Shown here piece by piece: positions 19,008 to 28,730 of a stretch of 64,000 bases of DNA (position 1 is its first letter; each line of letters opens with the position of its first letter). This DNA comes from Ustilago trichophora (taxonomy: Eukaryota > Basidiomycota > Ustilaginomycetes > Ustilaginales > Ustilaginaceae). Position numbers and translations under genes: made by a program. The stretch is from positions 372,001-436,000 of the forward strand of contig OOIN01000001.1 of NCBI GenBank assembly GCA_900323505.1, read 5' to 3'. Below the pieces are notes generated by a model. The model saw nothing but the letters and a program-made list of their open reading frames with translations, was not told the DNA's origin and ran no database searches.

Positions 19008-21125
19008 ATGCCCGCCACCGGGTCGAGGACAGAGCCAAGCCAACGATACGCGTCGGAGCCATTCGAAACTTGCACGCTTGCACTAGATCGTCGCAACAGC
19101 AAGCTCACGCAACTTCGGAGACTACGAGAGCGCTGTACTGAGGCGGCAGGAGTCCTTACGATCGATCACGAGGTTGATCAGATTCGCGCATCGATCCGAT
19201 GCAAAGCGCTGGACGAAGATTTTTCTGTTGCTGTCAGAGAGCGGTGGCAGAATTGGTCGCGCAATGCCAATCCATTCCGCTCCGACTTGGCATCATCGGC
19301 CGCTTCCGAGCTGAACTCAGCCGTCGTCTCAGAACCCGACTCGGATGAGCCGTCAGACGACTCGGCTGCGGAAGAGCCGAGCGAGCAAGAAGAGACGAGC
19401 TCAGCCCGTAAAAGAAAGCGCAGATCCGCATTTCGTGCCAAGGACATTAAGATCAAAGTCGGTGACTCTGAACTCGATCTGACGCAAGGATGGGACGCAA
19501 TACGAAGCGAACGCGAATCGCAGCTACATGGTCTTGATGCTGCGCTTCCAAGCGCCTTTCGCTTCGATCAGCGCCAATTACAAGTATACGCCCACCGACT
19601 CAAACCGAAATATATCAACTCACTCGATCGCCCCTTCGAGGTCAAGGACATTCACAAACTGCTGCGCCCGACCTGGCAACCTCCTGCTTCAAGCAATGCA
19701 CACGACGCTCAATCAGGCCCATCGAATCTGACGGACAAAAGCAAGGCTCGATCACATTCCAATGTGTTTACTGTCTCCTTCTTCAGCAGCAGCCTCGGCC
19801 TGAGCAAAGAAGAGGCTGCAGCCAGCATCCAGGTCGAGCCATCGAATACAGCGCCCGACACCGACGGAGACAGCATGAGAGACGACTACGTCAAACGCGT
19901 TTGTGGAGATGGACTCGGAGGCATGAGACGCTCGCAGACTGTTGAGCTTCTTTCCACGCACACGTTGCTAGACTTGCAAAGCTCTCTCGTGTGTTGGTCT
20001 GACGGACAGCCAGAACGATACGGCTGGCGCAGACGGCTTGCACGGCAGCTGAACAAGAGCCGAGCGATTGGGAAAGGACAGGGAGCAGGAATGCATACAG
20101 GCACACCGTCACAGCGTCAGGCTCAGACGTCGCCACAAGCAAGTCTCGAGCACGACGACGACGAAGAAGAAGATGGTAATGTAGATGCACGCCTCGCCCG
20201 CTTTACGGGTCGACGCAGAGAGACAGATGCGGCGCTTGTCATCGAGGATAAGCTGTATACCAGAGGCGTCCGCCATGGCGATGCCGCACACGAAGCTGAC
20301 TATGCCAAGCTTCTCGACGACTGGAAGAAGTCTACCGGCAACATCACCGCCAACGTCGGCTGGAAAGCAATGGGCGGTGATCTCAACTTGCGTCTCGATC
20401 AACTCGTCTCCATCCGGATTGGCAAGCCATACTGGATGCTTCATCAGGGTGATTGCGTCCATTGCTTTGTAGTTGAGCAGGTTCGGGCCCTGCGACCGAG
20501 CGAACAATTGGCACTTCAAAACAGTGTTACGACCGTCAGCGTCGAGAATGCACCGGCTGAAGCTGCGCTCATTCGCTTCCCGCGCGTCACTTGGCTCTCG
20601 ACTCCAACTATGCTCCGGTTCGCAGCCGATAACAAGGACAACTATGGCCTGGGTCATCGCATCCTGCACTGGGATGGACTTTTACCACTGACTCATCCAG
20701 GATTGGATCTGGAAGCGAGCCTGCAGGATGCAAGTCAGGCTGGTCCGTCTCTGCCCACCGCCTTGCAGATCGCCATGGGTCGAACAAAACGCAAGGACGA
20801 AGGCTTGTTGCGGAAGAAGCAGGGCAAGTGTCTTGCATGCTCGTGGCGCAAAGCACAGGTCGGCATTCTCGGAGGAGATCGCGTCCGCTTTCCATCCACT
20901 ACCTTCGATCAAGACGACGACGCAGCCGTGCAAGACGACCCCGTCATTGAAGGACTTGACGACCACCTGATTACGGTTTGCACATCGTGTGCCGCACTCC
21001 TAGGACTTCCTACTCGTTCCGCAAACACTGTGCGAGATTCTGGAGAGACCGTTGAACTTGACTGGCAGCGTATTGACAGCGAAAAAGGCCGCGACGCTGG
21101 CTGGACTGTCTTCCCCATGTATTGA
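19008..21125 (+). CDS. SNAPC3/SNAP50-like snRNA-activating complex subunit
   Basis: 705 residues from ATG 19008. The C-terminal half carries the SNAP50 pattern. It has VIEDKLYTRGVRHGDAAHEA and then DLNLRLDQLVSIRIGKPYWM, followed by LHQGDCVHCFVVEQVRAL with the conserved H-x-G-D/N-C-x-H at about residue 478. A probable zinc site is made of KCLACSWRKA (~607) and CTSC (~658), like the C..C pairs of human SNAPC3. SNAPc binds the proximal sequence element of snRNA genes and recruits Pol II or Pol III. The N-terminal ~200 residues are variable, with an acidic Ser stretch and KKRK-like basic cluster RKRKRRS. Gene symbol is withheld because fungal members are poorly characterised. The position head-to-head with TFIIIA would place two Pol III initiation factors under one divergent promoter. 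No introns are required. Confidence 0.8.
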   Translation: MPATGSRTEPSQRYASEPFETCTLALDRRNSKLTQLRRLRERCTEAAGVLTIDHEVDQIRASIRCKALDEDFSVAVRERWQNWSRNANPFRSDLASSAASELNSAVVSEPDSDEPSDDSAAEEPSEQEETSSARKRKRRSAFRAKDIKIKVGDSELDLTQGWDAIRSERESQLHGLDAALPSAFRFDQRQLQVYAHRLKPKYINSLDRPFEVKDIHKLLRPTWQPPASSNAHDAQSGPSNLTDKSKARSHSNVFTVSFFSSSLGLSKEEAAASIQVEPSNTAPDTDGDSMRDDYVKRVCGDGLGGMRRSQTVELLSTHTLLDLQSSLVCWSDGQPERYGWRRRLARQLNKSRAIGKGQGAGMHTGTPSQRQAQTSPQASLEHDDDEEEDGNVDARLARFTGRRRETDAALVIEDKLYTRGVRHGDAAHEADYAKLLDDWKKSTGNITANVGWKAMGGDLNLRLDQLVSIRIGKPYWMLHQGDCVHCFVVEQVRALRPSEQLALQNSVTTVSVENAPAEAALIRFPRVTWLSTPTMLRFAADNKDNYGLGHRILHWDGLLPLTHPGLDLEASLQDASQAGPSLPTALQIAMGRTKRKDEGLLRKKQGKCLACSWRKAQVGILGGDRVRFPSTTFDQDDDAAVQDDPVIEGLDDHLITVCTSCAALLGLPTRSANTVRDSGETVELDWQRIDSEKGRDAGWTVFPMY

Positions 21126-21486
21126 AATCTTTGGGAGCCACAATGATACCCGTGCATACTCACATGCTGCACCACATTCCACAAAGCGACACACCAACTA
21201 CATGCCGATGAAACTGAGAGTGGTGTCGAGATATCAGAAAGGAACAGTAAAAGAACAAGGGCGATGCATCACATCTAAATGCAAATGAGAGGATCGGGGA
21301 AGGGCAATTGTATAAGCATCGGACGAGTTTCCGACGCAGAATTGATTATCGTACAAAGTCGTTGGCACAGTGGCGTGCACCCTGAGCTGTCAACCAGATC
21401 TGGCTTGACACTGGTGTCACGCTTTGTGCATGTATTTTGGAGTGGAGAAAAGCTGAGAGCGTTCGGAAGCGTCAAAGATCTCGTTC
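21126..21486. other. Convergent 3' intergenic region
   Basis: Lies between the stops of the SNAPC3-like gene and TUF1; presumed 3' UTRs of both. No gene seen. Confidence 0.5.
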
Positions 21487-22899
21487 TCAAGCGTGGATCT
21501 TGGTGACGATACCGGTTCCGACAGTCTTACCACCCTCACGGAGGGTGAATCGCGAACCCTCCTCGAGAGCAATGTCGTGAACCAGCTCACCGTCGAGCTC
21601 GACGTTGTCACCGGGCATGACCATCTTCTCGTCGGCGTCCTCAGTGCCAGGGGGGTGGGTGAGCGAGACGGTGACGTCGGCGGTTCGGATGAAGAGCTGA
21701 GGTCGGTAGTTGTTCATGAAGGGGGTGTATCGGCCACCCTCCTCCTTCTTGAGAATGTAGACCTGAGCGCGGAACTTCTTGACGGGCTTGATGGAGCCGG
21801 GGATGACCATGACCTGACCACGCTTGACCTGCTCACGCTTGACACCACGGAGAAGGGCACCCATGTTGTCACCAGCCATACCCTGGTCGAGCTGCTTGTG
21901 GAACATCTCGATACCGGTGAGGGTGGTCTTGAAGGTGTTGCCGAGACCGAGGATCTCAACTTCGGCACCCTTCTGGATGGTACCACGCTCTACACGGCCG
22001 GTGACGACGGTACCACGACCAGGGATGGAGAAGACGTCCTCGACAGGCATGAGGAAAGGCTTCTCGAGGTCACGAGGGGGGAGGTCGAGCCACTTGTCGG
22101 TCTCCTCCATGAGCTTGAGGATGGCCTGCTGGCCAACCTCGGGGTCACGGCTCTCGAGAGCGGCAAGAGCGGAACCAGAGACGATGGGGGTGTTCTCACC
22201 GTCAAAGCCGTAGGTGGAGAGGAGGTCGCGCATCTCCATCTCGACGAGCTCGAGCATCTCGGGGTCATCGATCTGGTCAACCTTGTTGATGAAGACGACG
22301 AGCTTCTTGATACCGACCTGCTTGGCGAGCAAAAGGTGCTCGCGGGTCTGGGGCATCTGACCGTCGGGGGCCGAGACGACGATGATGGCACCGTCCATCT
22401 GGGCGGCACCGGTGATCATGTTTCGAATGTAATCAGCGTGACCGGGGCAGTCGACGTGGGCGTAGTGGCGGTTGCCGGTCTCGTACTCGACGTGGGCGGT
22501 GGAGATGGTGATACCACGGGCACGCTCTTCAGGAGCCTTGTCGATCGAGGCGTAGTCGATGAACTTGCCGGTACCCTGAGCTTCGTGGAGGGTCTTGGTG
22601 ATGGCAGCAGTGAGAGTGGTCTTTCCGTGGTCGACGTGGCCGATGGTACCAATGTTCATGTGGGGCTTGGTACGCTCGAACTTGCCAGACTCAGCGGCGT
22701 AGGTACGGACCTGCGAAGCGATGGCGACACGGGGAAGCTGGGCGGCGCATACTCGGGCACGACCAGCAAGAGTGGCGGGCGACTTGGTGTTAGGACGGGT
22801 GACAAAGGTGCGGGCGGCGGCGGGAGCGGCAGCAACCGACTTGTGGGCGGCCAGCGACCTGGCGACGAAGCGAGGGGCCTGAGTGCGGAGGAGGCTCAT
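21487..22899 (-). CDS. TUF1: Mitochondrial elongation factor Tu
   Basis: A 470-residue bacterial-type EF-Tu with a ~55-residue basic presequence ([20 protein letters not shown]), so targeted to the mitochondrial matrix, where it delivers aminoacyl-tRNA to the ribosome. GTPase motifs are complete: [10 protein letters not shown] (about residue 86), RGITI in switch [10 protein letters not shown] and NKVD (about 203). Domains 2 and 3 follow with [14 protein letters not shown] and the terminal [13 protein letters not shown]. Start ATG 22899 has a good context (AAAATGAGC); the frame is open 24 codons upstream without presequence character. Codon use is strongly biased to C-ending codons. The bias opens a 488-codon frame on the opposite strand, which is not a gene. 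TUF1 is divergent from SPT5. Confidence 0.97.
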   Translation of the reverse strand: MSLLRTQAPRFVARSLAAHKSVAAAPAAARTFVTRPNTKSPATLAGRARVCAAQLPRVAIASQVRTYAAESGKFERTKPHMNIGTIGHVDHGKTTLTAAITKTLHEAQGTGKFIDYASIDKAPEERARGITISTAHVEYETGNRHYAHVDCPGHADYIRNMITGAAQMDGAIIVVSAPDGQMPQTREHLLLAKQVGIKKLVVFINKVDQIDDPEMLELVEMEMRDLLSTYGFDGENTPIVSGSALAALESRDPEVGQQAILKLMEETDKWLDLPPRDLEKPFLMPVEDVFSIPGRGTVVTGRVERGTIQKGAEVEILGLGNTFKTTLTGIEMFHKQLDQGMAGDNMGALLRGVKREQVKRGQVMVIPGSIKPVKKFRAQVYILKKEEGGRYTPFMNNYRPQLFIRTADVTVSLTHPPGTEDADEKMVMPGDNVELDGELVHDIALEEGSRFTLREGGKTVGTGIVTKIHA

Positions 22900-23826
22900 T
22901 TTGGAGTGTGTGTTGGAGATGATGACGATGATGGTGGTGAAGCAACAAGCATGCGGTAGATGCAAATGCAACTTGGATCGCGAGCAAGGCTGTTGCTGGC
23001 TGCTGACTGACTGGCTGGCTGGTTCAACTTTTCTGCATCTCTCTAGGAATTTGGAAGAAGTGGCCGTGCTCGCCTAACCTTCCGAAGCTTGACAAGCCTT
23101 GTTGCACACAGGTACAGGCTCCGCGATCCGAATAATTTTCGCAGCCTTGTCGACCTTTTCTCAGCCCTCTTCTGTCCGACCTTGGCTGCTCAAAGCTGCG
23201 AACGAGCTGTTGAGAGGTCATCCAGACGTGGAGCGCTATGCAGCATTGCAGTACCATCTTGAATCCTCCTTCATTCAATGCCTTACAAGCTGCCTAAGAG
23301 CATAGCAGCCACACGGCAGCCTAATCAATTCATCGGAAGGTTACGCAAGACACAGCGGCTGCTGCTGCTGCTGCTCAGCTCAAATTTTTTGGCCGCGCGA
23401 GAAGAAATCTCGACGAGAAGAATTCAAATTTCAATTTTTGCTCTTTCCGAGGTGTGGAGATCAAATCGCCGATTTCCCGATTTTGAGGCGAAGGCCCGAG
23501 CTGGATGGCGCATACAGAAGTTGGACTTTGCGCGCTCGACATCTCCTTGGAAATCGCATCAACCAACCCAGTCCAAACCATCTCCACACCGTCACTTCTG
23601 GTCTACAACTTGCAACAGGCTTTGTGGTTGGTCGCTTCACCACACAACCTCTGCAGTAAACACTCTTCTTCACCTCTACCCTTCCCACTTTGGCCACATC
23701 CACCCGCAACGTCTCTTCTCGTCCAACAGGCATCGTCACAGATCCATACATCAGTCCACGTAAAGTTGCAGGCGCTTCTATCTCCCTCTCGGCATCCGAC
23801 GCTCTACCTTGAGCCCGACAGTTATC
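22900..23826. promoter_or_regulatory. Divergent promoter region between TUF1 and SPT5
   Basis: No convincing gene. A short CTG run lies at 23358-23375. ORFs here are short or overlap the SPT5 leader. The last 150 bp are pyrimidine-rich. Confidence 0.5.
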
Positions 23827-24021
23827 ATGGAAGACGATTTCGATATCAAGCGTGAGGATCAGAAACCCCAGGTCCTCCGCACCAACAGTGATGAAGACAA
23901 CAAGCCAAGGATTCAGCATGGCGGCAAGAGGCCCATAGACCCTTTTGCAGAGGACGATGAGGATGACGAAGATACACGTGCCGACGAGGATGATGAGGAG
24001 GACGATGATGAAGACGATGAC

Positions 24022-24060
<39 letters not shown>

Positions 24061-26727
24061 GACGATGAGGACGAGGAGGAAGGTGCACGAGGTGGGCGTA
24101 GACGTGCCAAGAAGCAACGTCGCAACCGTTTCCTCGATGTTGAAGCCGAAGTCGACGACGACGAGGAAGACCTAGACGAGGAGGAAGAGGAGCTGGCGCG
24201 AGAGGATGGTTTCATTGAGGAAGACATCCCCGACGATACCGAGGACGTACAAAGACGTGCCGCCGCCGACAACCAGAGGCTTGATCGTTTCCGAAGGCAA
24301 GAGGAGGACACCAACGCAGAAGCGCTTGCAGAAGAGTTGCGTCAACGTTATGGTCGCTCTGCCCGATATGCAGCACAGTCCGACTATGCCGAGGTGCCCC
24401 AGCGCCTTCTCATGCCCTCCGTCGAAGATCCTAGCTTGTGGGGCGTACCATGCAAGCCTGGTAGGGAGAGGGACATTGTCATGACCCTCGTCCGCAAAGC
24501 CATGGCCGAGAACTTTACCTCCAACCCCATGCGCATCATCTCCGCTTTTTGCCGTGACACCATTCCAGGCAAGATCTACGTCGAAGCACGAAGGGCAGAC
24601 GATGTTGTCAAGGCTTGCAACGGTCTCGCCGGTGTGTATGCACGACAGACCACCAACCTCCACCTCATTCCCATCTCTGAAATGGCCGACTTGCTCAAGC
24701 TCCAAAAGGTACAGAACGAGATCCAGGTCGGTGGATGGGTCCGTATCAAGCGTGGAAAGTACGCCGGCGATCTGGCTCAGGTTCTCGATGTATCCGAAAA
24801 TGGCGAGGAGGTCGGTCTCAAGATGATTCCTCGTATCGACCTCAACCCCAAGGACAGTGGTCTCTACACCGACAGCCTTGGACGCAAGAGGAAGAAGGGT
24901 GCCGGTTCTTCCTCTACCACTGTCGCCTTCCGTCCACCCCAGCGATTCTTCAACCCCGAAGAGGTGCAGAAGGCTTACCCCAAGGACACACCCACCAAGC
25001 GTGGTAGTCAGTGGGTCTTCCAGAACGACAGTTACCGCGACGGCTACCTCGAGAAGGACGTCAGAGTCACGGGAATCATTACCGAGAACGTCAATCCTAC
25101 ACTGGACGAAATCACCAAATTCGCTGGCGAGAGCTCCATCGAGGATGGCATGCCCAAGCTTGGCGCTGTCGATCTCAGTCTGATCGCCGATGCGAGCAAG
25201 AAGGCCACCGAGGCTCTCATCCAGCCCAAGGATCAGGTCGAGATCTTCGAGGGAGAGCAGGCAGGTGTCTACGGTACCGTCAAAGCCATCAACAACGAGG
25301 TTATCACCATTCAGCTCGAGCATGAGGATCTTATGGACCAGATCGTCGAGGTCCCAGCCCGCAGCGTCCGCAAGCGCTTCAAGCCAGGTGACCATATCAA
25401 GGTCATGTCCGGCAAGCACGCCGACGAGACCGGTCTTGTAGTCAAGGTCGAAGACAACGTCACCACGTTCCTTTCCGATTTGTCTATGCAGGAGGTCTCG
25501 GTATTCAGCAAAGATATCCGACAGGCTGCCGAGGTCGGTTCCGGTGTCAACGTCATCAGCGGCTACGAGCTGCACAACCTCGTCCAGCTGGATGCCCAGA
25601 CGGTCGGTATCATCTTCAACATCGAACGCGAAAGCTTCAAGTTGCTCGACCAGACTGGCCAGGTCGTCAGTGTCAAGCCGCACCAGATCAGCACAAAGAA
25701 GGACACCAGCCGCGCCTTTGCACTCGACCACGACGGAAACGAGGTCCGCGCAGGTGACATGGTCAAGGAAGTGGCCGGACCCTTCTCGCGCATGCGACAG
25801 GGTCAAGTACTGCACATCTACCAGTCCATGATCGTCTTCCTGCACAATCGCGAGTATACTGAAAACGGAGGTGTCTTCATCGCGCGCGCACGTACACTCG
25901 AGCCTCTTGCGCCCAAGAGCGTCTCGACAAAGACCAACAAGGACGGTAGCGATCTCTCCAAGATGAACCCCGCATTGTCCAACTTGAGCGGTGGAGGAGC
26001 CAACGACGTCCGCGTCGAAGGTGTGAGGCGATTTGGTGGACGTGACATGCACAAGGGCAAGAACGTCGCCATCATCAAGGGACCTTACAAGACCTACCGA
26101 GGTCGTATCACCGAGACAACGGGCAACATGGCACGTATCGAGCTCACGTCGGTCTCGAAGCCCATCACAGTCAGTCTCGACTGGCTGGTTGAGAAGGACC
26201 CCATCACCGGTCGCAGCACCAAGTTGACCTCTGGTGGAGGTTCGTCAGCGCCAAGCCGTGGCGGATATAACGGGGCGGGATCGAGCATGGGTGGCATGTC
26301 GAGCAATCCCTACTCATCTGGAGGTAGCTCGATGGGTGGTCGTGGCGGGGCTGGCGGATACAATCCTTACGGTGGCTCGCAGCCTGTGGCGGCTGGCGGT
26401 GGCTACGGTGCATCTTCCAACAGTGGCGCAGGCGCGTGGAATGGCTACTCGCAGCCCGTTGCAACATCAGCCGCATCTGGTGGCGGTTATGGAGGCGCAA
26501 GTCGCACGCCCGCATACAACCCTTACGCCGGAGACGGCGGCAAAACACCGGCATACAACCCCTACGGCGATGGCGGAAAGACACCGGCCTACAACCCGCT
26601 TGGAGATGGTGGCAAGACGCCAGCATATAACCCACTTGGAGATGGAGGCAAGACACCTGCTTACAACCCAGCGGGCGATGGAGGACGCACGCCTGCCTAC
26701 AATCCATATGCTGGTGATGGGTGGTAG
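23827..26727 (+). CDS. SPT5: Transcription elongation factor SPT5
   Basis: A 966-residue SPT5 (with SPT4 forms DSIF), which clamps RNA polymerase II and regulates pausing, capping and elongation. It begins MEDDFDIKREDQK; the frame above begins with TTG. Residues ~39-90 are an Asp/Glu tract encoded partly by (GAT)n. The NGN domain starts with WGVPCKPGRERDIVMTLV (about 203) and contains YVEARRADDV. Several KOW motifs follow (GWVRIKRGKYAGDLAQV, PKDQVEIFEGEQAGVYG, PGDHIKVMSGKHADETG, GKNVAIIKGPYKTYRGR). The C-terminal region is Gly/Ser-rich. It then ends in a repeat domain of about six TPAYNP units spaced by GDGGK (residues ~891-966), the presumed target of Cdk9-type kinases. Single exon, divergent from TUF1, convergent with DUS1. 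Confidence 0.97.
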
Positions 26728-26990
26728 ATTCTCTGTGGAATGCTCGTAATCTTCTTTTCATTTGTTCCGCACTTGTCATACCAAAAATCACACATGCTCT
26801 TGGCATTTGTTACGATCAGGACGACTCATTGACAAATTTCCACGCAGTTGATCGGCTTTTTTTTTGGAAAGCAAGAACAATGTGAGCTGCAGAAGACCTT
26901 TGTGAGAAAGATGTGTGGAATGCTAGGGATGCAGTGTGTGTGTACAAGTACAATGAGAGAAGCGAACGAGTTAGGATCCATCTATAAGAT

Positions 26991-28106
26991 CTACACCGCA
27001 GATAGACTTTGAAGGTGCTGTTGGCGAAACTGGACGAGGTCCGATTCGGATTGAACGCTTTTGATGAGCTGGGTCCTGTGTGCTACTGTGCGATGTTGTT
27101 CTGCCATCTTGCTTGGTTCGGGTGAGGTTGGGTATGGTATTGAGCAGAGAATCGATTGGAGGTGCTGCTTGACGCATTTGAGTGGCGATTCAAATGCTTC
27201 GTAGCGATCGCGAAAGTCGAGGTACTCCTCCGCCATCACCAACGCTGACAAGCTTCTGTAATTTCCCAGGCGGTCTGCTTCTGATAGGGAAGGTTGGAAG
27301 AGTGCTGGGTTCTCCAAAAGCGTCTCACCCACCATGACCCCGCTTGCGCCAGTAGAAACAATGTTGGTGACAATATCATCCCAGCATCTAACATTGCCGT
27401 TGCTAATCACGACCGTATCCCCACTTGGCTGATCCGCACTTCGCAACAGACCCTCGGCTTGAAGCGCTTTTTTCACTTGAGCCACCATTTCGAGGTCGGC
27501 GAGTCCCTTTCGGCGTCTCACCGAGGAAGCGAAGCGCGGATGAAGCGTGACGAGGCTACTTCCAGCTCTGGCGAGCTCTACTGCCAACTGCGGTGTCTGC
27601 TCTTTCGGCACAGTGAGGCGGATCTTTGTCGTCACGGGTACGTCGACCGCTTGGGCCAAACTCGAGACAATCTCTGTCAACAACGGCCAACTTTGCTTCG
27701 GCAACAAGTATGCACCGTAATGTCCTTGCGCAGCGTGACGTTGCGGACAGCCAAGATTGAGGTCGATTCCATCGGCCAAATGCGCCACTTTTCTGGCCGC
27801 TTCAACGAGCTGTTGGGTATCATTGCCAGCCAGCTGGACGATCTGAGGCGCTGTTTGGCCCACCAAAGGGTTCTTGGTACTGCGAATAAGATTTTCCGGG
27901 GAGGCCTTGCCGAGCTCAAGACTCTTGCAGAGGGTGTCGAGCATATCGCGGTCGACATTGAGGTCCGTTGCGAGGTACATCTGCGTCCACGTAGACGTGG
28001 CGCCATTGCGGACGGTTTGGAGTCGAAAGGGAAGGTCCGACTGACCAACCATGGGAGCCGCGCAGTGGAGCAAGCTCTCTAGTGGGAGCTTGTGGTTGAC
28101 GACCAT
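26991..28106 (-). CDS. DUS1: tRNA-dihydrouridine synthase, Dus1 type
   Basis: A 371-residue FMN-dependent enzyme that reduces uridine in the tRNA D loop; Dus1 acts on U16/U17. The N-terminus has the substrate/FMN motif APMVGQSDLPFRL. The catalytic Cys is in DLNLGCPQRHAAQGHYGAYL (about residue 117); NLGCPQ..GHYGA distinguishes Dus1 from Dus2-4. TKIR, TLHPR (TVHGR in most homologues), VISNGNV and GVMVGETLLENPALF complete the TIM barrel, and EYLDF starts the helical tail. The ATG at 28106 gives normal family length. The change of the usual TVHGRT to TLHPRFASSVRRRKG is a slight oddity in a loop that normally contacts FMN phosphate or tRNA. Convergent with SPT5 (about 260 bp) and divergent from SPC7. 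Confidence 0.92.
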   Translation of the reverse strand: MVVNHKLPLESLLHCAAPMVGQSDLPFRLQTVRNGATSTWTQMYLATDLNVDRDMLDTLCKSLELGKASPENLIRSTKNPLVGQTAPQIVQLAGNDTQQLVEAARKVAHLADGIDLNLGCPQRHAAQGHYGAYLLPKQSWPLLTEIVSSLAQAVDVPVTTKIRLTVPKEQTPQLAVELARAGSSLVTLHPRFASSVRRRKGLADLEMVAQVKKALQAEGLLRSADQPSGDTVVISNGNVRCWDDIVTNIVSTGASGVMVGETLLENPALFQPSLSEADRLGNYRSLSALVMAEEYLDFRDRYEAFESPLKCVKQHLQSILCSIPYPTSPEPSKMAEQHRTVAHRTQLIKSVQSESDLVQFRQQHLQSLSAV

Positions 28107-28730
28107 TTTCTCGAACTCTGTCTGGCCAGAAGCGCGGCTCCACTTTCCGTTCCTGGTCGTAGGTTCGAAGGTATGCTGCTGCCGTCGGCAACTAGGACCT
28201 CATCGGCATACCTGATGGGGCTTTCGTGATGCGACGGAGATCGAATGCGACAAGCTACCTTGTAGAGCCATGAATCATCTCGTTGGTGACCTGCGAAAGC
28301 AGAGGTATGTAGTGGCGGTGAGCATCGTTAGAGGTGCACTATGCACAGGAAGAAAGGGTGGAGAAATGCAAAGCCGAAACCCAAAATTCAAGGTCACGTG
28401 CATGGCACCCTTGTTTGCTGGAGAGGCGCGATTTTGGGTGTCAAAAAGCTCAGTTTGGAAGAGCAACACTCTCTCTGCAGGCGCGTATATTTTTGTATGT
28501 GTGCTTTTCGAGGGAGGACCAGGATTGACGCGACTCGCGTTGTTCTGCGTCGGCGAGACCAACACATGACATCTCGGGAGCACTGACACATGCTGTTCAC
28601 GACGACCACCACCACCTCATCACCCTCAACGCGTCACCTATTATCACTGCAACTCATCACGGCCTTCACCCTTCACATACCAATTGCGCGTTGGAAACAA
28701 TCGCTTCAGAGGCGTGCTTGATCCGACAAC
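28107..28730. promoter_or_regulatory. Divergent promoter region between DUS1 and SPC7
   Basis: No gene seen; short ORFs on both strands only. The part next to SPC7 is rich in CA/CAC. Confidence 0.45.

Noticed and set aside
21493..22959. 488-codon ORF on the plus strand opposite TUF1
   Set aside because: It mirrors the EF-Tu gene exactly; strong C-ending codon bias removes stops from the antisense frame. The protein (Asp/Gly/Val/Leu-rich) has no family features.
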